A stretch of DNA of 64,000 nt from JAODBJ01 sp963782465. Lineage in GTDB: Bacteria; Actinomycetota; Acidimicrobiia; IMCC26256; PALSA-610. The position numbers were made by a program, and so were the translations under genes. The notes beneath the pieces were generated by a model. The model was not told the origin of the DNA. It ran no database searches and worked only from the letters and a program-made list of their open reading frames with translations. Location: positions 558,001-622,000 of the forward strand of contig CAWAJR010000001.1 in NCBI GenBank assembly GCA_963782465.1, given 5' to 3'. Positions 42,747 to 52,358 of the stretch are shown here, in pieces (position 1 is the stretch's first letter; each line of letters opens with the position of its first letter).

Positions 42747-44741
42747 TCAGCTGATGCGGCTGAGGAACGTCTTGCCGTTCGGTGTCCCGAGCCCCGTGAC
42801 ATTGTCGTACCCGCGTGCCGTGTGGATCGTGAGGTTCCGGTCGTCGAACCCGCGGATGCTTTCCGTGGTGCCGTTGCCGGCGTCGATGCCGTTGTTGTAG
42901 TCGACGCGGACGTCGGCTGCTTTCACGTGAGTCACGTCGTTGAACGCGTTCGTCCCGGCTTTCGAGTACAGCAGCGGGTTGACGAAACCGTGCGCGACGC
43001 CGGCCATCTGGTCGGCCAGCGCCATCACGCCCGCGAAGAGTGGCGACGACAGGCTCGTGCCTCCGATGCGGTATTCGTCGTACTTCACCCCTTCGGGGAA
43101 GGACTGCGTCTCACCTTCGAGCATCCCGGTGTTCGGGTCGCCGACCATCGCGACGTCGGGCACGACCCGCCCGCGCGTCACGACCGTCTGGTTCTGTACC
43201 GCGAGCGCGGTCGGGACCACCGGGCCCTGGTAGAAGGGTTCGGGGAACAGGCGGCTCGTCCCGCCGCCGGAGCCGTAGAGGAACGCGCCCGGCGCCGGCG
43301 GTTTCCACGCCGTCGCCTTCTTGTTGAGCGTGCTCTTCGCCGTCTCCCAACCGGTTTCGAGCACACGCCGGCCGTCGGCGCCGATACCGAGGCTCGTGCC
43401 GCCGACGGCGGTGACCCACGGGCTCGACGCCGAGAAGTCGGGCGACGGCTGCTTCAGGTTGTCGGTCTCGTCGCCGTCGTCACCCGAAGAGAAATAGAGG
43501 CCGATCCCTTCGATGGTCGCTTGCACCGCCATGTTCTGGAAGACCGCTACTTCGGCGGGCGGGACCTTCTCGCCGATGTCGCCGTAACTGTTGCTCACGA
43601 TCTGGGCCAGATGGCCTGCGATGACGGTGTTCAACGCCACGTCGAGCCCTTCGCCGCAGTCGCTCGCACCGACGTAGAGGATGTTGGCGCCCGGTGCCAT
43701 CGCGTGCACCGCTTCGACGTCGAGGGTTTCTTCGCCGAACCACCCGGACGCGTCGCAGAGGCCGATCAAGCCCTTCGTCGGCTTGAAGTTGATCTGCTTG
43801 AACTGCTTGCTGGTCATCGGGTGCGCCGGGTCGTTGCGTTTGGCGTATTCCTGCGCGTCGGCGAGGATGCTCGGCGAGGAGAACGCGTCGATGATCGCGA
43901 CCGTGACACCGGTGCCGTCGATGCCACCGTTGACGACGCTGTCGAACCCGTAGCTGGAGCGCAGTTGCGGCGGCGTGTACCCGCACGGTGCGTAGGGCAC
44001 GTGCGTCCCGTACGGCGGGTAGCTCGGAATGGTGGCGGTCGCCTGGGCCCAGTAGTGGGAGCACGGCGGCGCGTTGCGGAAGCCACCCGGTTGGGGGATG
44101 CCCCTGTTCGGCGCGGCCTTGGTCACGGCCGCGGGCGTGGTATTCGACGGGGTGCCCGGCCGGTTGTTGCCGTTGGTGTGCAACGGGCGGACCAGGTCGA
44201 GAGCCTGGTCGATCCCGACCACGCCGGTGACGGTCCGCGCGAGCGACACCGGCACCGACAGGTCACGATCGGCGGAGCGCAGCACCTTGCCGCGGACGCG
44301 GTACTGGCCGAGGCGGACACCGAACGCCGACGCAACCTGCGCCGCGGAGCCGGTCGCGCTCACGTACTGGTTGTTGCTCGGCACGGTGCCGACCCTGAAG
44401 CCGCTCTTGCGCAACCACGACTTGACGGCCGCGACGGAGGCGTTGCTCGGTGCGTACCGCGCCTTCACCTGGGCGGTCGAGAGATAGTGGTGGTACGCGG
44501 GGCTCGCCGGGCTCGACACGGCGGCTGCCGTCGCCGACGCGCCCGCCGGGTCGCGGAGCGCGAGGTACACGCGGAACGTGAACAACTGGTTCGCGTTCGT
44601 CGCACCGACCCGAGACGTTCCCGTCGCCCACGACGGATGGGACCCGGGGATGGTGTGACGCGCCGGTTTGGCCGACGCCGCCGAGACGAGGCCGAAACAT
44701 GCCGTGGCCACGATGGCCAGGAGCGTGATGCTCTTCCGCAT
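42747..44741 (-). CDS. secreted S53-family (sedolisin/kumamolisin) peptidase
   Basis: A 664-residue preproprotein from ATG 44741. A Sec signal (SITLLAIVATACFGLVSAAS) is followed by a pro-kumamolisin activation domain (about 45-200; YHHYLSTAQVKARYAPSNAS). The catalytic domain then has the Glu and Asp of the sedolisin triad in GEETLDVEAVHAMAPGANIL, the oxyanion Asp region in YFSSGDDGDE, and the catalytic Ser in GGTSLSSPLFAGVMA. The end has the calcium-site-like DNVTGLGTPNG. S53 enzymes are acid-active endopeptidases, so this is probably an extracellular protease for acidic conditions. It is divergent from the DUF1800 gene. Confidence 0.95.
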   Translation of the reverse strand: MRKSITLLAIVATACFGLVSAASAKPARHTIPGSHPSWATGTSRVGATNANQLFTFRVYLALRDPAGASATAAAVSSPASPAYHHYLSTAQVKARYAPSNASVAAVKSWLRKSGFRVGTVPSNNQYVSATGSAAQVASAFGVRLGQYRVRGKVLRSADRDLSVPVSLARTVTGVVGIDQALDLVRPLHTNGNNRPGTPSNTTPAAVTKAAPNRGIPQPGGFRNAPPCSHYWAQATATIPSYPPYGTHVPYAPCGYTPPQLRSSYGFDSVVNGGIDGTGVTVAIIDAFSSPSILADAQEYAKRNDPAHPMTSKQFKQINFKPTKGLIGLCDASGWFGEETLDVEAVHAMAPGANILYVGASDCGEGLDVALNTVIAGHLAQIVSNSYGDIGEKVPPAEVAVFQNMAVQATIEGIGLYFSSGDDGDETDNLKQPSPDFSASSPWVTAVGGTSLGIGADGRRVLETGWETAKSTLNKKATAWKPPAPGAFLYGSGGGTSRLFPEPFYQGPVVPTALAVQNQTVVTRGRVVPDVAMVGDPNTGMLEGETQSFPEGVKYDEYRIGGTSLSSPLFAGVMALADQMAGVAHGFVNPLLYSKAGTNAFNDVTHVKAADVRVDYNNGIDAGNGTTESIRGFDDRNLTIHTARGYDNVTGLGTPNGKTFLSRIS

Positions 44742-44885
44742 CCCTCACCGTCCTTGTCGCGCTCGACGCGCTGCCCCGCCCGTGGCGCCGGCCGGACATT
44801 AGACCCAAGTCCTCAAGTGTGACGATGGGAACATCCGATACCTCTCCAGGATGCGGGCTGTGGAGCTCCATCAAGGGGGGATCGG

Positions 44886-46204
44886 TTGCCGACGACGGAC
44901 GATGTCGCACACCTGCTTCGCCGAGCAGGTTTCGGCGGGACGCTCGACGAGATCACGACGCTGGCGGCCCAACCGCTCGCCACGACGGTCGACCAGCTGC
45001 TCGACTTCTCGGCCGCGCCGGCCGACATCCCGCCCTCCTACCTGACCGACGACGGTCTCGGCGACTGGGAGAAGGAGTTCCGGCTGCAGGCGTGGTGGCT
45101 CGATCGCATGGCCACGACGACGACGCCGTTGCAGGAGAAGTTGACGCTCTTCTGGCACGGCCACTTCGCGACGGCCAACGGCAAGGTCGGCAACACCCTG
45201 CTGATGTACCGCCAGAACGCGCTGTTCCGGCAGTTGGCCGCCGGCAACTTCCGTGACCTCGTGCAGCAGATGGCGCTGCAACCCGCGATGTTGAACTGGC
45301 TCGACAACAACGTGAACGTCGTCGGGAGCCCCAACGAGAACTTCGCCCGCGAACTGATGGAACTGTTCACCCTCGGGGTGAACCACTACACACAGTCCGA
45401 CGTGACCGCGGCGGCGCGCGCGTGGACCGGTTACAACACCCTCGACTCCGACAACACGCAATACAACTTCTACCCGTCACGTCACGACAACGGGATGAAG
45501 ACGTTCATGGGCCAGTCGCGGGCGTGGACCGGTCCGGACATCATCGACTACATCCTCGACGAGAACGACCAGAAGAAGATGGTGGCCGCGCGGTTCATCG
45601 CCGGGAAGATGTGGTCGTTCTTCGCGTACCCGAACCCGGAACCGGCGGTACTCGACGCGATCGCGCAGCCGTTCCACGACGCCGATCTCGACATCAGCGC
45701 GCTCGTACGCGCCATCTTCCTCCACCCGCAGTTCATGTCGGCGGAGGCGAGGGTCGGGTTGGTGCGGTCGCCCGCGGAGTGGATCGCCGCGTGCCTGCGG
45801 TGCACCGGGCTCACTGCCGCGAACACCAACCCGCAGTGGTGGATGGAAGCCATGGGCCAGGAGCTGTTCGAACCACCCAACGTCGCCGGTTGGGACGAGA
45901 ACGCGTACTGGCTGGGCACCGCGAACGTGTGCACCGCGCGAACTGGTCGCGCTACGTCACCTGGCAGATCAACGAGAGCGGCGCGCTCGACACGGCCCTG
46001 GGCACCACCCCGACGATGACCGTCGGCGACGCGGTGCAGGCGGCCTTCACGTACTTCCAACTGCCGTCGCCGTCGGCCCAGACCCGGAGCCGGCTCGAAA
46101 CGTGGCTCACCCGCCAACGCCGCGACTCGCACGCGTGGACCAACTACGGCTTCATCAACCTCTTCACCCTGATGATGCTCAGCCCCGACATGGCCGTCGC
46201 GTAG
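44886..46204 (+). CDS. DUF1800-family protein (frameshifted)
   Basis: About 439 residues after repair. The start is TTG 44886, with AGGGGGG 5 bases upstream. The N-terminal motif DVAHLLRRAGFGGTLDEIT is diagnostic, followed by LTLFWHGHFATANGKVGNTL, NFARELMELFTLGVNHYTQS and FEPPNVAGWDENAYWLGTAN. After about 45930 the frame turns to nonsense; the other frame continues RANWSRYVTWQINES and LMMLSPDMAVA to 46204. One extra base in GTGTGCAC repairs it. DUF1800 proteins nearly always pair with DUF1501 proteins, as here (9 bases apart). The function is unknown; a role in an exported or surface process is inferred. Confidence 0.9.
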
Positions 46205-46212
46205 GAGCGATC

Positions 46213-47479
46213 GTGGAACCGGAGCTTTCCCTGCCCGACCAACCCGGCCGCGCCTCCTTGACCCGACGCCGGTTCCTCGGGCTCGGCGCGGCCGGGGTCG
46301 GCGGCGCCGCGCTGTCGCCCTACTTGTCGAAGCTCCAAGCGTTCGCGGCACCACCAGTCGGCCGGCGCGATGGCATCCTCGTCGTGGTCGAACTCGACGG
46401 CGGCAACGACGGTCTGAACACCGTCTGCCCGGTCGGGCTCGGCAAGTACCACGACCTCAGGCCGACGATCGGCATCTCCCCGTCGAAGGCGTTGCCGATC
46501 AGCCGTTACCTCGGCCTCCACCCGTCGTTCAAGAGCGTGAAGGAGCACTGGGACGCCGGGCACGTCGCCGTGGTGCAAGGAGTCGGTTACCCCCATCCCG
46601 ACCTGAGCCATTTCGAATCGATGGATACCTGGATGCACGGATGGGGTGGTGCCGGGGCCCCCAAGACCGGCTGGCTGGGACGCTACGTCGACGGGCTCCC
46701 GAACGCAGCGAGCGAATCGCTGTACGCGGTGTCGATCGACGATTCCGTGCCGTTGCACCTCACCGGTGCGCACTCGCACGCCTCGACGCTTCCGCTGTCG
46801 GTCTCCGGCGCGTTCGCGATGGACCGGAGCAACGCATCCGACCGCCGGATGTACAACGCACTCAAGAGCTTCGGGTCGGGTTCCAGTGGTCTCGGTACCT
46901 GGGGCGACGCGTACGCCGACGCGACGAGCCAACTCATCGACCTCACCGTGCGCATCGGCCCGGCCTACGGCAAGCCGGCCCCGCGCGTACATCGGCAAGC
47001 AGCTCTCGCTCGCCGCGCACCTCATCAACGCCAACCTCGGTATCCGGGTGATCAGCGTGCATCACGGCAGCTTCGACACGCACTCCGACCAACCGGGCTA
47101 CCACGCGCTCCTGCTCGCCCAACTCGACAGCGCGATCGGCTCCTTCTTCCACACCCTCGACCCGACCTGGAAGAGCCGCACCGCACTGATGACGTTCTCC
47201 GAGTTCGGTCGCCGGGCGCAGGAGAACGGCGACCGCGGCACCGACCACGGTGCTGCGTCGACGGCGTTCGTGATCGGCACCAACGTCAAGGGGGGCTTGT
47301 ACGGCTCGTACCCCGCGCTTCGTTCACTCGACGCCTACGGCAACCTCAGGCCGACCGTCGACTTCCGCCAGGTGTACGCGACGATCCTCAGCACCTGGCT
47401 GCGCGCCGACCCGCGGGAGGTGCTCGGCCGGACCTACAGCGGGCTGAAGTTCTTCCGGCACAGCGCCGGCGTGACCTGA
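46213..47479 (+). CDS. DUF1501-family Tat-exported protein (frameshifted)
   Basis: About 421 residues after repair. The start is GTG 46213, with AGGAG 5 bases upstream. A twin-arginine signal (SLTRRRFLGLGAAGVGGAAL) is near residue 17, so export is by Tat. The family core is VVVELDGGNDGLNTVCPVGL and GVGYPHPDLSHFESMDTWM. At about 46983 the frame breaks; the second frame continues AYIGKQLSLAAHLINANLGI and ALMTFSEFGRRAQENGDRGT and DHGAAS. Removing one base in CCCCGCGCG repairs it. The fold is sulfatase/alkaline-phosphatase-like, with metal ligands in DGGND and TDHGAAS. It is the partner of the DUF1800 gene; the substrate is unknown. Confidence 0.9.
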
Positions 47480-47483
47480 CCGG

Positions 47484-47747
47484 TCAGCGGTGCGACAGGC
47501 TGCGCTGGCGCGTCTTCGACACGGCCCACGCCGAGCCCAACACGACGACGCTCAACAAGAACGCGAGGACACCGCGCTTCCAGTATTTCTTCCCGTGGTA
47601 CGGGTGCTTCGCGTGGCGGACGACATGCCCGGGGAGGAAGCTCGGAAGGCTCGGCGGCGCGATCGTGACGTAGACGATGCCTATCGCAACGAGCACGATC
47701 GCGACGACGACCAGCACGAAAACGATGGGGCGCTCACGTCGCAACAT
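47484..47747 (-). CDS. small membrane protein (two helices)
   Basis: An 87-residue protein from ATG 47747. Two hydrophobic helices, residues 8-30 (IVFVLVVVAIVLVAIGIVYV) and 59-79 (GVLAFLLSVVVLGSAWAV), flank a short loop with HAKHPYHGKKYWKRG. The charge pattern suggests both ends lie on the same side. No family is recognised. It is convergent with the DUF1501 gene, 4 bases away. Confidence 0.55.
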   Translation of the reverse strand: MLRRERPIVFVLVVVAIVLVAIGIVYVTIAPPSLPSFLPGHVVRHAKHPYHGKKYWKRGVLAFLLSVVVLGSAWAVSKTRQRSLSHR

Positions 47748-47827
47748 AGGGGCCGAAACATACTCGCGACGAGCCGTTCACGCTACGCGCCGCGGGACGC
47801 TTGATGACATGCGTGTCAGTGCGCGTG

Positions 47828-48208
47828 TCAGTGCGACGTGTAGTCGATCTCCGGCGCGCCCGCCACTGCGACCGCGAAACAGAAACAGTGGATCGCACCG
47901 CCGCCGGTAGGCCGGAGACTGTGCACCTCGTCCGGTGGGATGTAGATGAGGTCCCCGGGCGACACGTCGCGATCCTCGCCGCCGACGGTCATGACACCAC
48001 GACCGTTCATCACGAAGTAGAACTCGTGCGTCGGGTGGGAATGCGGGAACACCGCGCCGCCCGCCGCGACCTCGAACTCGTTGACCAGCTCGAGGCTCCC
48101 ACCCTCGGTCAACGCCTTCATCTCCCGGGGGTGCACCAGGTACCAGACGGGCACCGTCCCGTTGTGCTCCACCTCGGCCTCGACCTCGGTGATCGACCTC
48201 ACATCCAT
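47828..48208 (-). CDS. cupin-domain protein
   Basis: A 126-residue single-domain cupin. Cupin motif 1 is FPHSHPTHEFYFVMNGRG with three His and a Glu, and motif 2 is GDLIYIPPDEVHSLRP. Metal binding is likely. Such small proteins include isomerases, dioxygenases and ligand-binding domains; nothing nearby selects one. The gene ends at the C-terminus IDYTSH. It lies divergent from the glycosyltransferase operon, separated by a palindrome at 48253-48293. Confidence 0.85.
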   Translation of the reverse strand: MDVRSITEVEAEVEHNGTVPVWYLVHPREMKALTEGGSLELVNEFEVAAGGAVFPHSHPTHEFYFVMNGRGVMTVGGEDRDVSPGDLIYIPPDEVHSLRPTGGGAIHCFCFAVAVAGAPEIDYTSH

Positions 48209-48252
48209 CCTGTCCGCTCCCGCTCCCGCTTCCGCTCCGGCCCCGACCGTAC

Positions 48253-48293
48253 GTGCGTCGCGAGACCGGACGATTTCCGGGCGAGCGACGCAC
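48253..48293. repeat. intergenic palindrome, diverged family member
   Basis: The outer arms GTGCGTCGC (48253-48261) and GCGACGCAC (48285-48293) are exact complements. The inner arms CCGGA and TCCGG (48266-48270, 48276-48280) pair around CGATT, leaving GAGA opposite GCGA. The outer arm matches the arm start of the copy at 35719, but the centre differs. It lies between the divergent cupin and glycosyltransferase genes, so it is not a terminator of either. Confidence 0.5.
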
Positions 48294-48360
48294 CTGCATT
48301 CTTAGCGACTTCTTAACCTTTTCCCAGGTCCACTTTGCCTGGTCTTGCGATGGTCTCCCC

Positions 48361-49572
48361 ATGCGAAACGCGCCCGACGCCGACGGCCAGACGCACCTCA
48401 GCGGAATGGTGCACCGCCACGTCGACGACCCGCAACGCGTCGCGCCGGTGGTCGACATCGTCATCCCCGTCTACAACGAGGAGGCTGCGCTCGAACGCAG
48501 CGTCCGGCGGCTCCACGACTACCTGACCCGCACCTTCCCGTTCTCGTGGCGGATCACCATCGTCGACAACGGCTCCACCGACGGCACGTGGTTCGCCGCC
48601 GTCCGTGCCGCCCGTGATCTCGGCCCCGTCGCCGCGTTCCACCTCGACCGCAAGGGCCGCGGTCTCGCCTTGCGCACGGCATGGAGCGCGAGCGACGCCG
48701 CCGTCGTGGCCTACATGGACGTCGACCTCTCCACCGACCTCGCCGCGCTGTTGCCGTTGGTCGCCCCGCTGGTTACCGGCCACTCCGACGTCGCGATCGG
48801 TTCCCGTCTCGCGCCGGGCGCGTCGGTTGCCCGCCATCCGAAGCGGGAATTCATCTCCCGCACGTACAACTTGTTGTTGCGCACCGCGCTCGCGACCCAT
48901 GTGAGCGACGCGCAGTGCGGCTTCAAAGCCGTGCGCAGCGAGGTTGCCCGCACATTGCTTCCCGCGATCGAAGACGACGGTTGGTTCTTCGACACCGAGT
49001 TGTTGCTGCTCGCCGAGCACAACGGTTTGCGCATCCACGAAGTGCCGGTCGACTGGATCGACGACACCGACAGCCGGGTGCGGGTTGCGCGCACGGCGAT
49101 CGACGATGTCAAAGGCACCGCGCGCATGGCGCGGCGTTTCGCGACTGGTCGGGGGCGCGTCGACCTCGGTGCGAGCGCGCGCCCGCCGCTCGACGACGAC
49201 TTCGGCCGGTGGCTCGTGAGCTTCGCGACAGTCGGCACGCTCAGCACCGCGACGTCGCTCGGCCTCTTCGTGTCGACGCGCGACCGGGTCGGCCCGATCG
49301 CGGCGAACGCGTTGGCATTGAGCGCGACCCTCGTCGGGAACACCTGGGCGAACGCGCGCTTCACCACGCGCGCTCGCCGGGCCGACTGGAAGGGTGCGCT
49401 CGCGATCTACGGCGGCGCGATCGCGTCGGGGAGCGTCGCGCTGGCCGCGGTCGACGCGGCCGGCGCCGGCGAAGGCGCGGAAATCGCCGCGCTGGCGACC
49501 ACGTGGGGAGCAGCCACCCTGGGGCGTCTCCTGCTCGCCCGCAATACACCTTCAGGCCCGCGACGGCCATGA
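48361..49572 (+). CDS. GT2 glycosyltransferase fused to a GtrA-like membrane domain
   Basis: A 403-residue protein from ATG 48361. The catalytic GT-A domain (about 35-275) has VVDIVIPVYNEEAALERSV, DNGSTDGT, the DxD in AYMDVDLSTD and CGFKAVRSEV. This is the GtrB/DPM1 class that transfers a sugar from UDP/GDP to polyprenyl phosphate. Residues 285-400 form a membrane domain like GtrA (SFATVGTLSTATSLGLFVST, NALALSATLVGNTWANARFT). Its stop overlaps the next start by ATGA. A short hairpin (CCAGG and CCTGG, 48324-48342) lies in the leader. The sugar is not determined. Confidence 0.9.
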   Translation: MRNAPDADGQTHLSGMVHRHVDDPQRVAPVVDIVIPVYNEEAALERSVRRLHDYLTRTFPFSWRITIVDNGSTDGTWFAAVRAARDLGPVAAFHLDRKGRGLALRTAWSASDAAVVAYMDVDLSTDLAALLPLVAPLVTGHSDVAIGSRLAPGASVARHPKREFISRTYNLLLRTALATHVSDAQCGFKAVRSEVARTLLPAIEDDGWFFDTELLLLAEHNGLRIHEVPVDWIDDTDSRVRVARTAIDDVKGTARMARRFATGRGRVDLGASARPPLDDDFGRWLVSFATVGTLSTATSLGLFVSTRDRVGPIAANALALSATLVGNTWANARFTTRARRADWKGALAIYGGAIASGSVALAAVDAAGAGEGAEIAALATTWGAATLGRLLLARNTPSGPRRP

Positions 49573-50084
49573 AGGACCTCGTCACCCTCGCCGCGCGACG
49601 CCGGGCGACGCTCGTACGAGCCCTGCGTTGCATGGTCGTGTCGGTCGGTACCACGGCGCTGAGCGCCATCGTGCTCGTCACGCTGGCCCTTGGTTTCGGG
49701 GTGCCGGCAGGCACGGCGAACGTGATCGGTGTCTGCTGCGGGATCGTGCCGTCGTACCTCGGCAACCGGCGGTGGGTCTGGGGTCGTTCGGGTCGCGGCA
49801 GCCTGCGTCGCGAGGTCGCTCCCTTCTGGGTGCTGTCGCTGGCGGGGCTCGTCGCGTCGACCGTGTCGGTCGCCTGGGCCGCGCGTACGACCGCACAGTT
49901 GCCGATGACGGTGCGCGCCGTCGTCCTGCCGGCCGCGAACATCGCTGTGTTCGGGACACTGTGGCTGGTCCAGTTCGTGTTGCTCGACCGCGTGATCTTC
50001 CGTTCAGGCGCCGACAGTCCCGCGGGAACGCGCGGCGCAATTTCGCCCGCCCACGATCCGTCCGTCCCCAAGCTCGCGGCATGA
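49569..50084 (+). CDS. GtrA-family membrane protein
   Basis: A 171-residue protein from ATG 49569, overlapping the upstream gene by 4 bases. Four hydrophobic segments fit the GtrA fold: RALRCMVVSVGTTALSAIVL, the NVIGVCCGIVPSYLGNRRWVW motif region typical of GtrA, then helices near residues 90 and 120. GtrA proteins are proposed to flip polyprenyl-phosphate-linked sugars across the membrane. It sits between a GtrB-like transferase and a GT39-type transferase, which is a complete lipid-linked sugar pathway. Confidence 0.9.
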   Translation: MKDLVTLAARRRATLVRALRCMVVSVGTTALSAIVLVTLALGFGVPAGTANVIGVCCGIVPSYLGNRRWVWGRSGRGSLRREVAPFWVLSLAGLVASTVSVAWAARTTAQLPMTVRAVVLPAANIAVFGTLWLVQFVLLDRVIFRSGADSPAGTRGAISPAHDPSVPKLAA

Positions 50085-50126
50085 CGCCGAAGCGATACGT
50101 TGCCCCACCGAGGAACTGAGTCCGCC

Positions 50127-52326
50127 ATGTCTTCCACGATCGTCGAGCCGGCCCCGTCCCGCGTCACCTTCGACGAGTGGTACACGCCAGTCCCACCGCC
50201 GAGTCGTGGGCGCGATCTGCTGCGGCGGGTCTGGCGAGGTCCGGAGGCTGATCCCTCCTGGGCGCGCCCGGCGCTGCTCGCGCTACTCGTGTGCACCGGC
50301 GTGCTGTACGTCTGGGGCCTCGGCGCATCCGGTTGGGCGAACTCGTACTACTCGGCGGCGGTCCAGGCCGGTACCAAGAGTTGGCGCGCGTTCTTCTTCG
50401 GTTCGACCGACGCTTCGAACTTCATCACGGTCGACAAGACACCCGCGTCGCTCTGGGTCATGGAGATCTCGGCCCGTGTGTTCGGCGTGAACTCGTGGAG
50501 CATCCTCGTCCCGCAGGCGCTCGAGGGCGTCGCGACCGTCGGACTTCTCTATGCCGCGGTCAAGCGTTGGTTCACGCCGACGGCCGGGTTGATCGCGGGC
50601 TCGGTGCTCGCGCTGACGCCGGTCGCCACATTGATGTTCCGGTTCAACAACCCGGATGCGCTCCTCGTGCTCCTGCTCACCGCGGGCGCCTATGCGATGA
50701 CACGTGCGCTCGAATCGGGCCGCACCCGGTGGTTGGTGGCCGCGGGCGTATGCGTCGGCTTCGGGTTCCTCGCCAAAGAACTGCAAGCGTTCCTCGTGTT
50801 GCCCGCGTTCGGCGTCGTGTACCTCCTCGCTGGACCACCGAAATTCGGCCGCCGGCTCGCCCAATGTTTTGTGTTGGGTGTCGCGGTGCTCGTCTCGGCC
50901 GGTTGGTGGGTCGCAGCGGTGCTGCTCACGCCGGCGTCGAGCCGCCCGTATATCGGCGGCTCGCAGAACAACAGCTTCTGGAACGTGCTGTTCGGCTACA
51001 ACGGGTTCGGCCGTCTCACCGGTAACGAGTCGGGGAGCGTCGGCGGCGGGGCCGGCCCGGGTGGCGGGCGGTGGGGGCCGACCGGCATCACCCGCATGTT
51101 CAACAGTGCGATGGGCAGCCAGATCTCATGGTTGCTGCCCGCCGCGCTGATCTTCCTCGTCGCGGGCCTTGCGCTGACGGCGACGCGCTCGCGTACCGAT
51201 CGCACGCGTGCCGCGCTCGTGTTGTGGGGTGGCTGGCTGCTCGTGACCGGGCTCGTGTTCAGTCTCGGGCAGGGCATCATCCACGAGTACTACACGGTCG
51301 CGCTGGCACCCGCGATCGGCGCGATCGTCGGTATCGGTTCGGTGAGCCTGTGGCAGCGACGCGACCAGATCGGGCGAGGCATGCTCGCGGTCGGGGTCGC
51401 GGCCACTGCCATCTGGGCGTACGTGTTGCTCGACCGTTCACCGGCCTGGCACCCCGCGGTTCGTTCGCTGGTCGTCGTGGGCGGGGTCGTCGCCGCGCTG
51501 CTGCTCCTGGCCTGGCCGTACCTGCACCCGCGCGGGGGTCGTGGCGGCGGTGGTCGGGCTCGTGGTCGCGCTCGTTGCGCCGGCGGCGTACGCGTTCGAC
51601 ACTGCCGGTACCGCGCACACGGGCGCGATCCCGACCGCCGGCCCGGCTGTCACCACCGGGAGCGGGCGCTTCGGCGGTTTTCCGGGCGGCGGCAGGGGTT
51701 TGCGCAACTTCCGGCAAGGCGTCCCGAACTTCGGCGGGAACGGCACCACCAACCCGTTCGGCAACGGCAACACGAACCCGTTCGGGAACGGGAACACGAA
51801 CCCGTTCGGGAACGGGAACACGAACCCGTTCGGGAACGGGAACACGAACCCGTTCGGCAACGGCCCGCCCAACTTCGGCGGCAACGGTGGGGCGCGAGGC
51901 GGCCTGGGTGGTCTGCTCGACGGGCAGAACGTGAACTCGGCGCTGAAGACGCTGCTGCAAGAGCAGGGCCAGGGTTACCGCTGGGTCGCCGCGACCGTCG
52001 GCGCCAACAACGCAGCCAGCTACCAACTCGCATCCGGCAAGGCGATCATGGCGATCGGCGGGTTCAACGGCACCGACCCCACACCGACGCTCGCCCAGTT
52101 CGAGCAGTACGTACACGACGGCGACATCCACTACTTCATCGGTGGTGGCGGGTTCGGTGGTGGCGGGTTCGGTGGTGGCGGGTTCGGTGGTGGCAGCGGA
52201 ACGTCGTCACAGATCGCGTCGTGGGTCGCGAACAACTTCACCGCGCAGACCGTGGGCGGCGTCACGATCTACGACCTGTCGTCCGCGACGTCGTCGGCGA
52301 ATGCGACCGTTTCGCCGTCGGCGTAA
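50127..52326 (+). CDS. GT39/YkcB-like membrane glycosyltransferase with repeat tail (frameshifted)
   Basis: About 732 residues after repair. The N-terminal 470 residues form a multi-pass ArnT/GT39-like enzyme, with the catalytic Asp region in FITVDKTPASLWVMEISARV and GIIHEYYTVALAPAIGAIVG. Near 51536 a run of five G breaks the frame; the other frame continues VAAVVGLVVALVAPAAYAFD. An exported tail follows with five NPFGNG repeats, then a YkcA/B-type C-terminal domain (LLQEQGQGYRWVAATVGANN), GGGGF repeats and a short globular end. Such enzymes take sugars from polyprenyl phosphate and place them on envelope polymers outside the cell. It works with the two preceding genes. Confidence 0.88.
51751..51864 (+). 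repeat. 24-bp coding tandem repeat (NPFGNGNT)
   Basis: Four full 24-base units, at 51751, 51775, 51799 and 51823, and one partial unit encode NPFGNGNT repeats in the exported tail of the GT39-type enzyme. Units two to four are identical at DNA level, which indicates recent duplication. Copy number is likely to vary between strains. Confidence 0.85.
52141..52193 (+). repeat. 15-bp coding tandem repeat (GGGGF)
   Basis: Three identical 15-base units from 52141 and a partial fourth encode GGGGF repeats. A similar but less exact array ends the macA-like adaptor at about 11338-11397. Both are Gly/Phe linkers in exported parts of envelope proteins. Confidence 0.8.
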
Positions 52327-52358
52327 CGAATTGAGCGGACGTCGTATTGCGAACCGGC

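Noticed and set aside
48324..48342. Leader hairpin CCAGG/CCTGG before the glycosyltransferase as an attenuator
   Set aside because: Only a five-base stem with no following T run or alternative pairing; too weak to list as a regulator.
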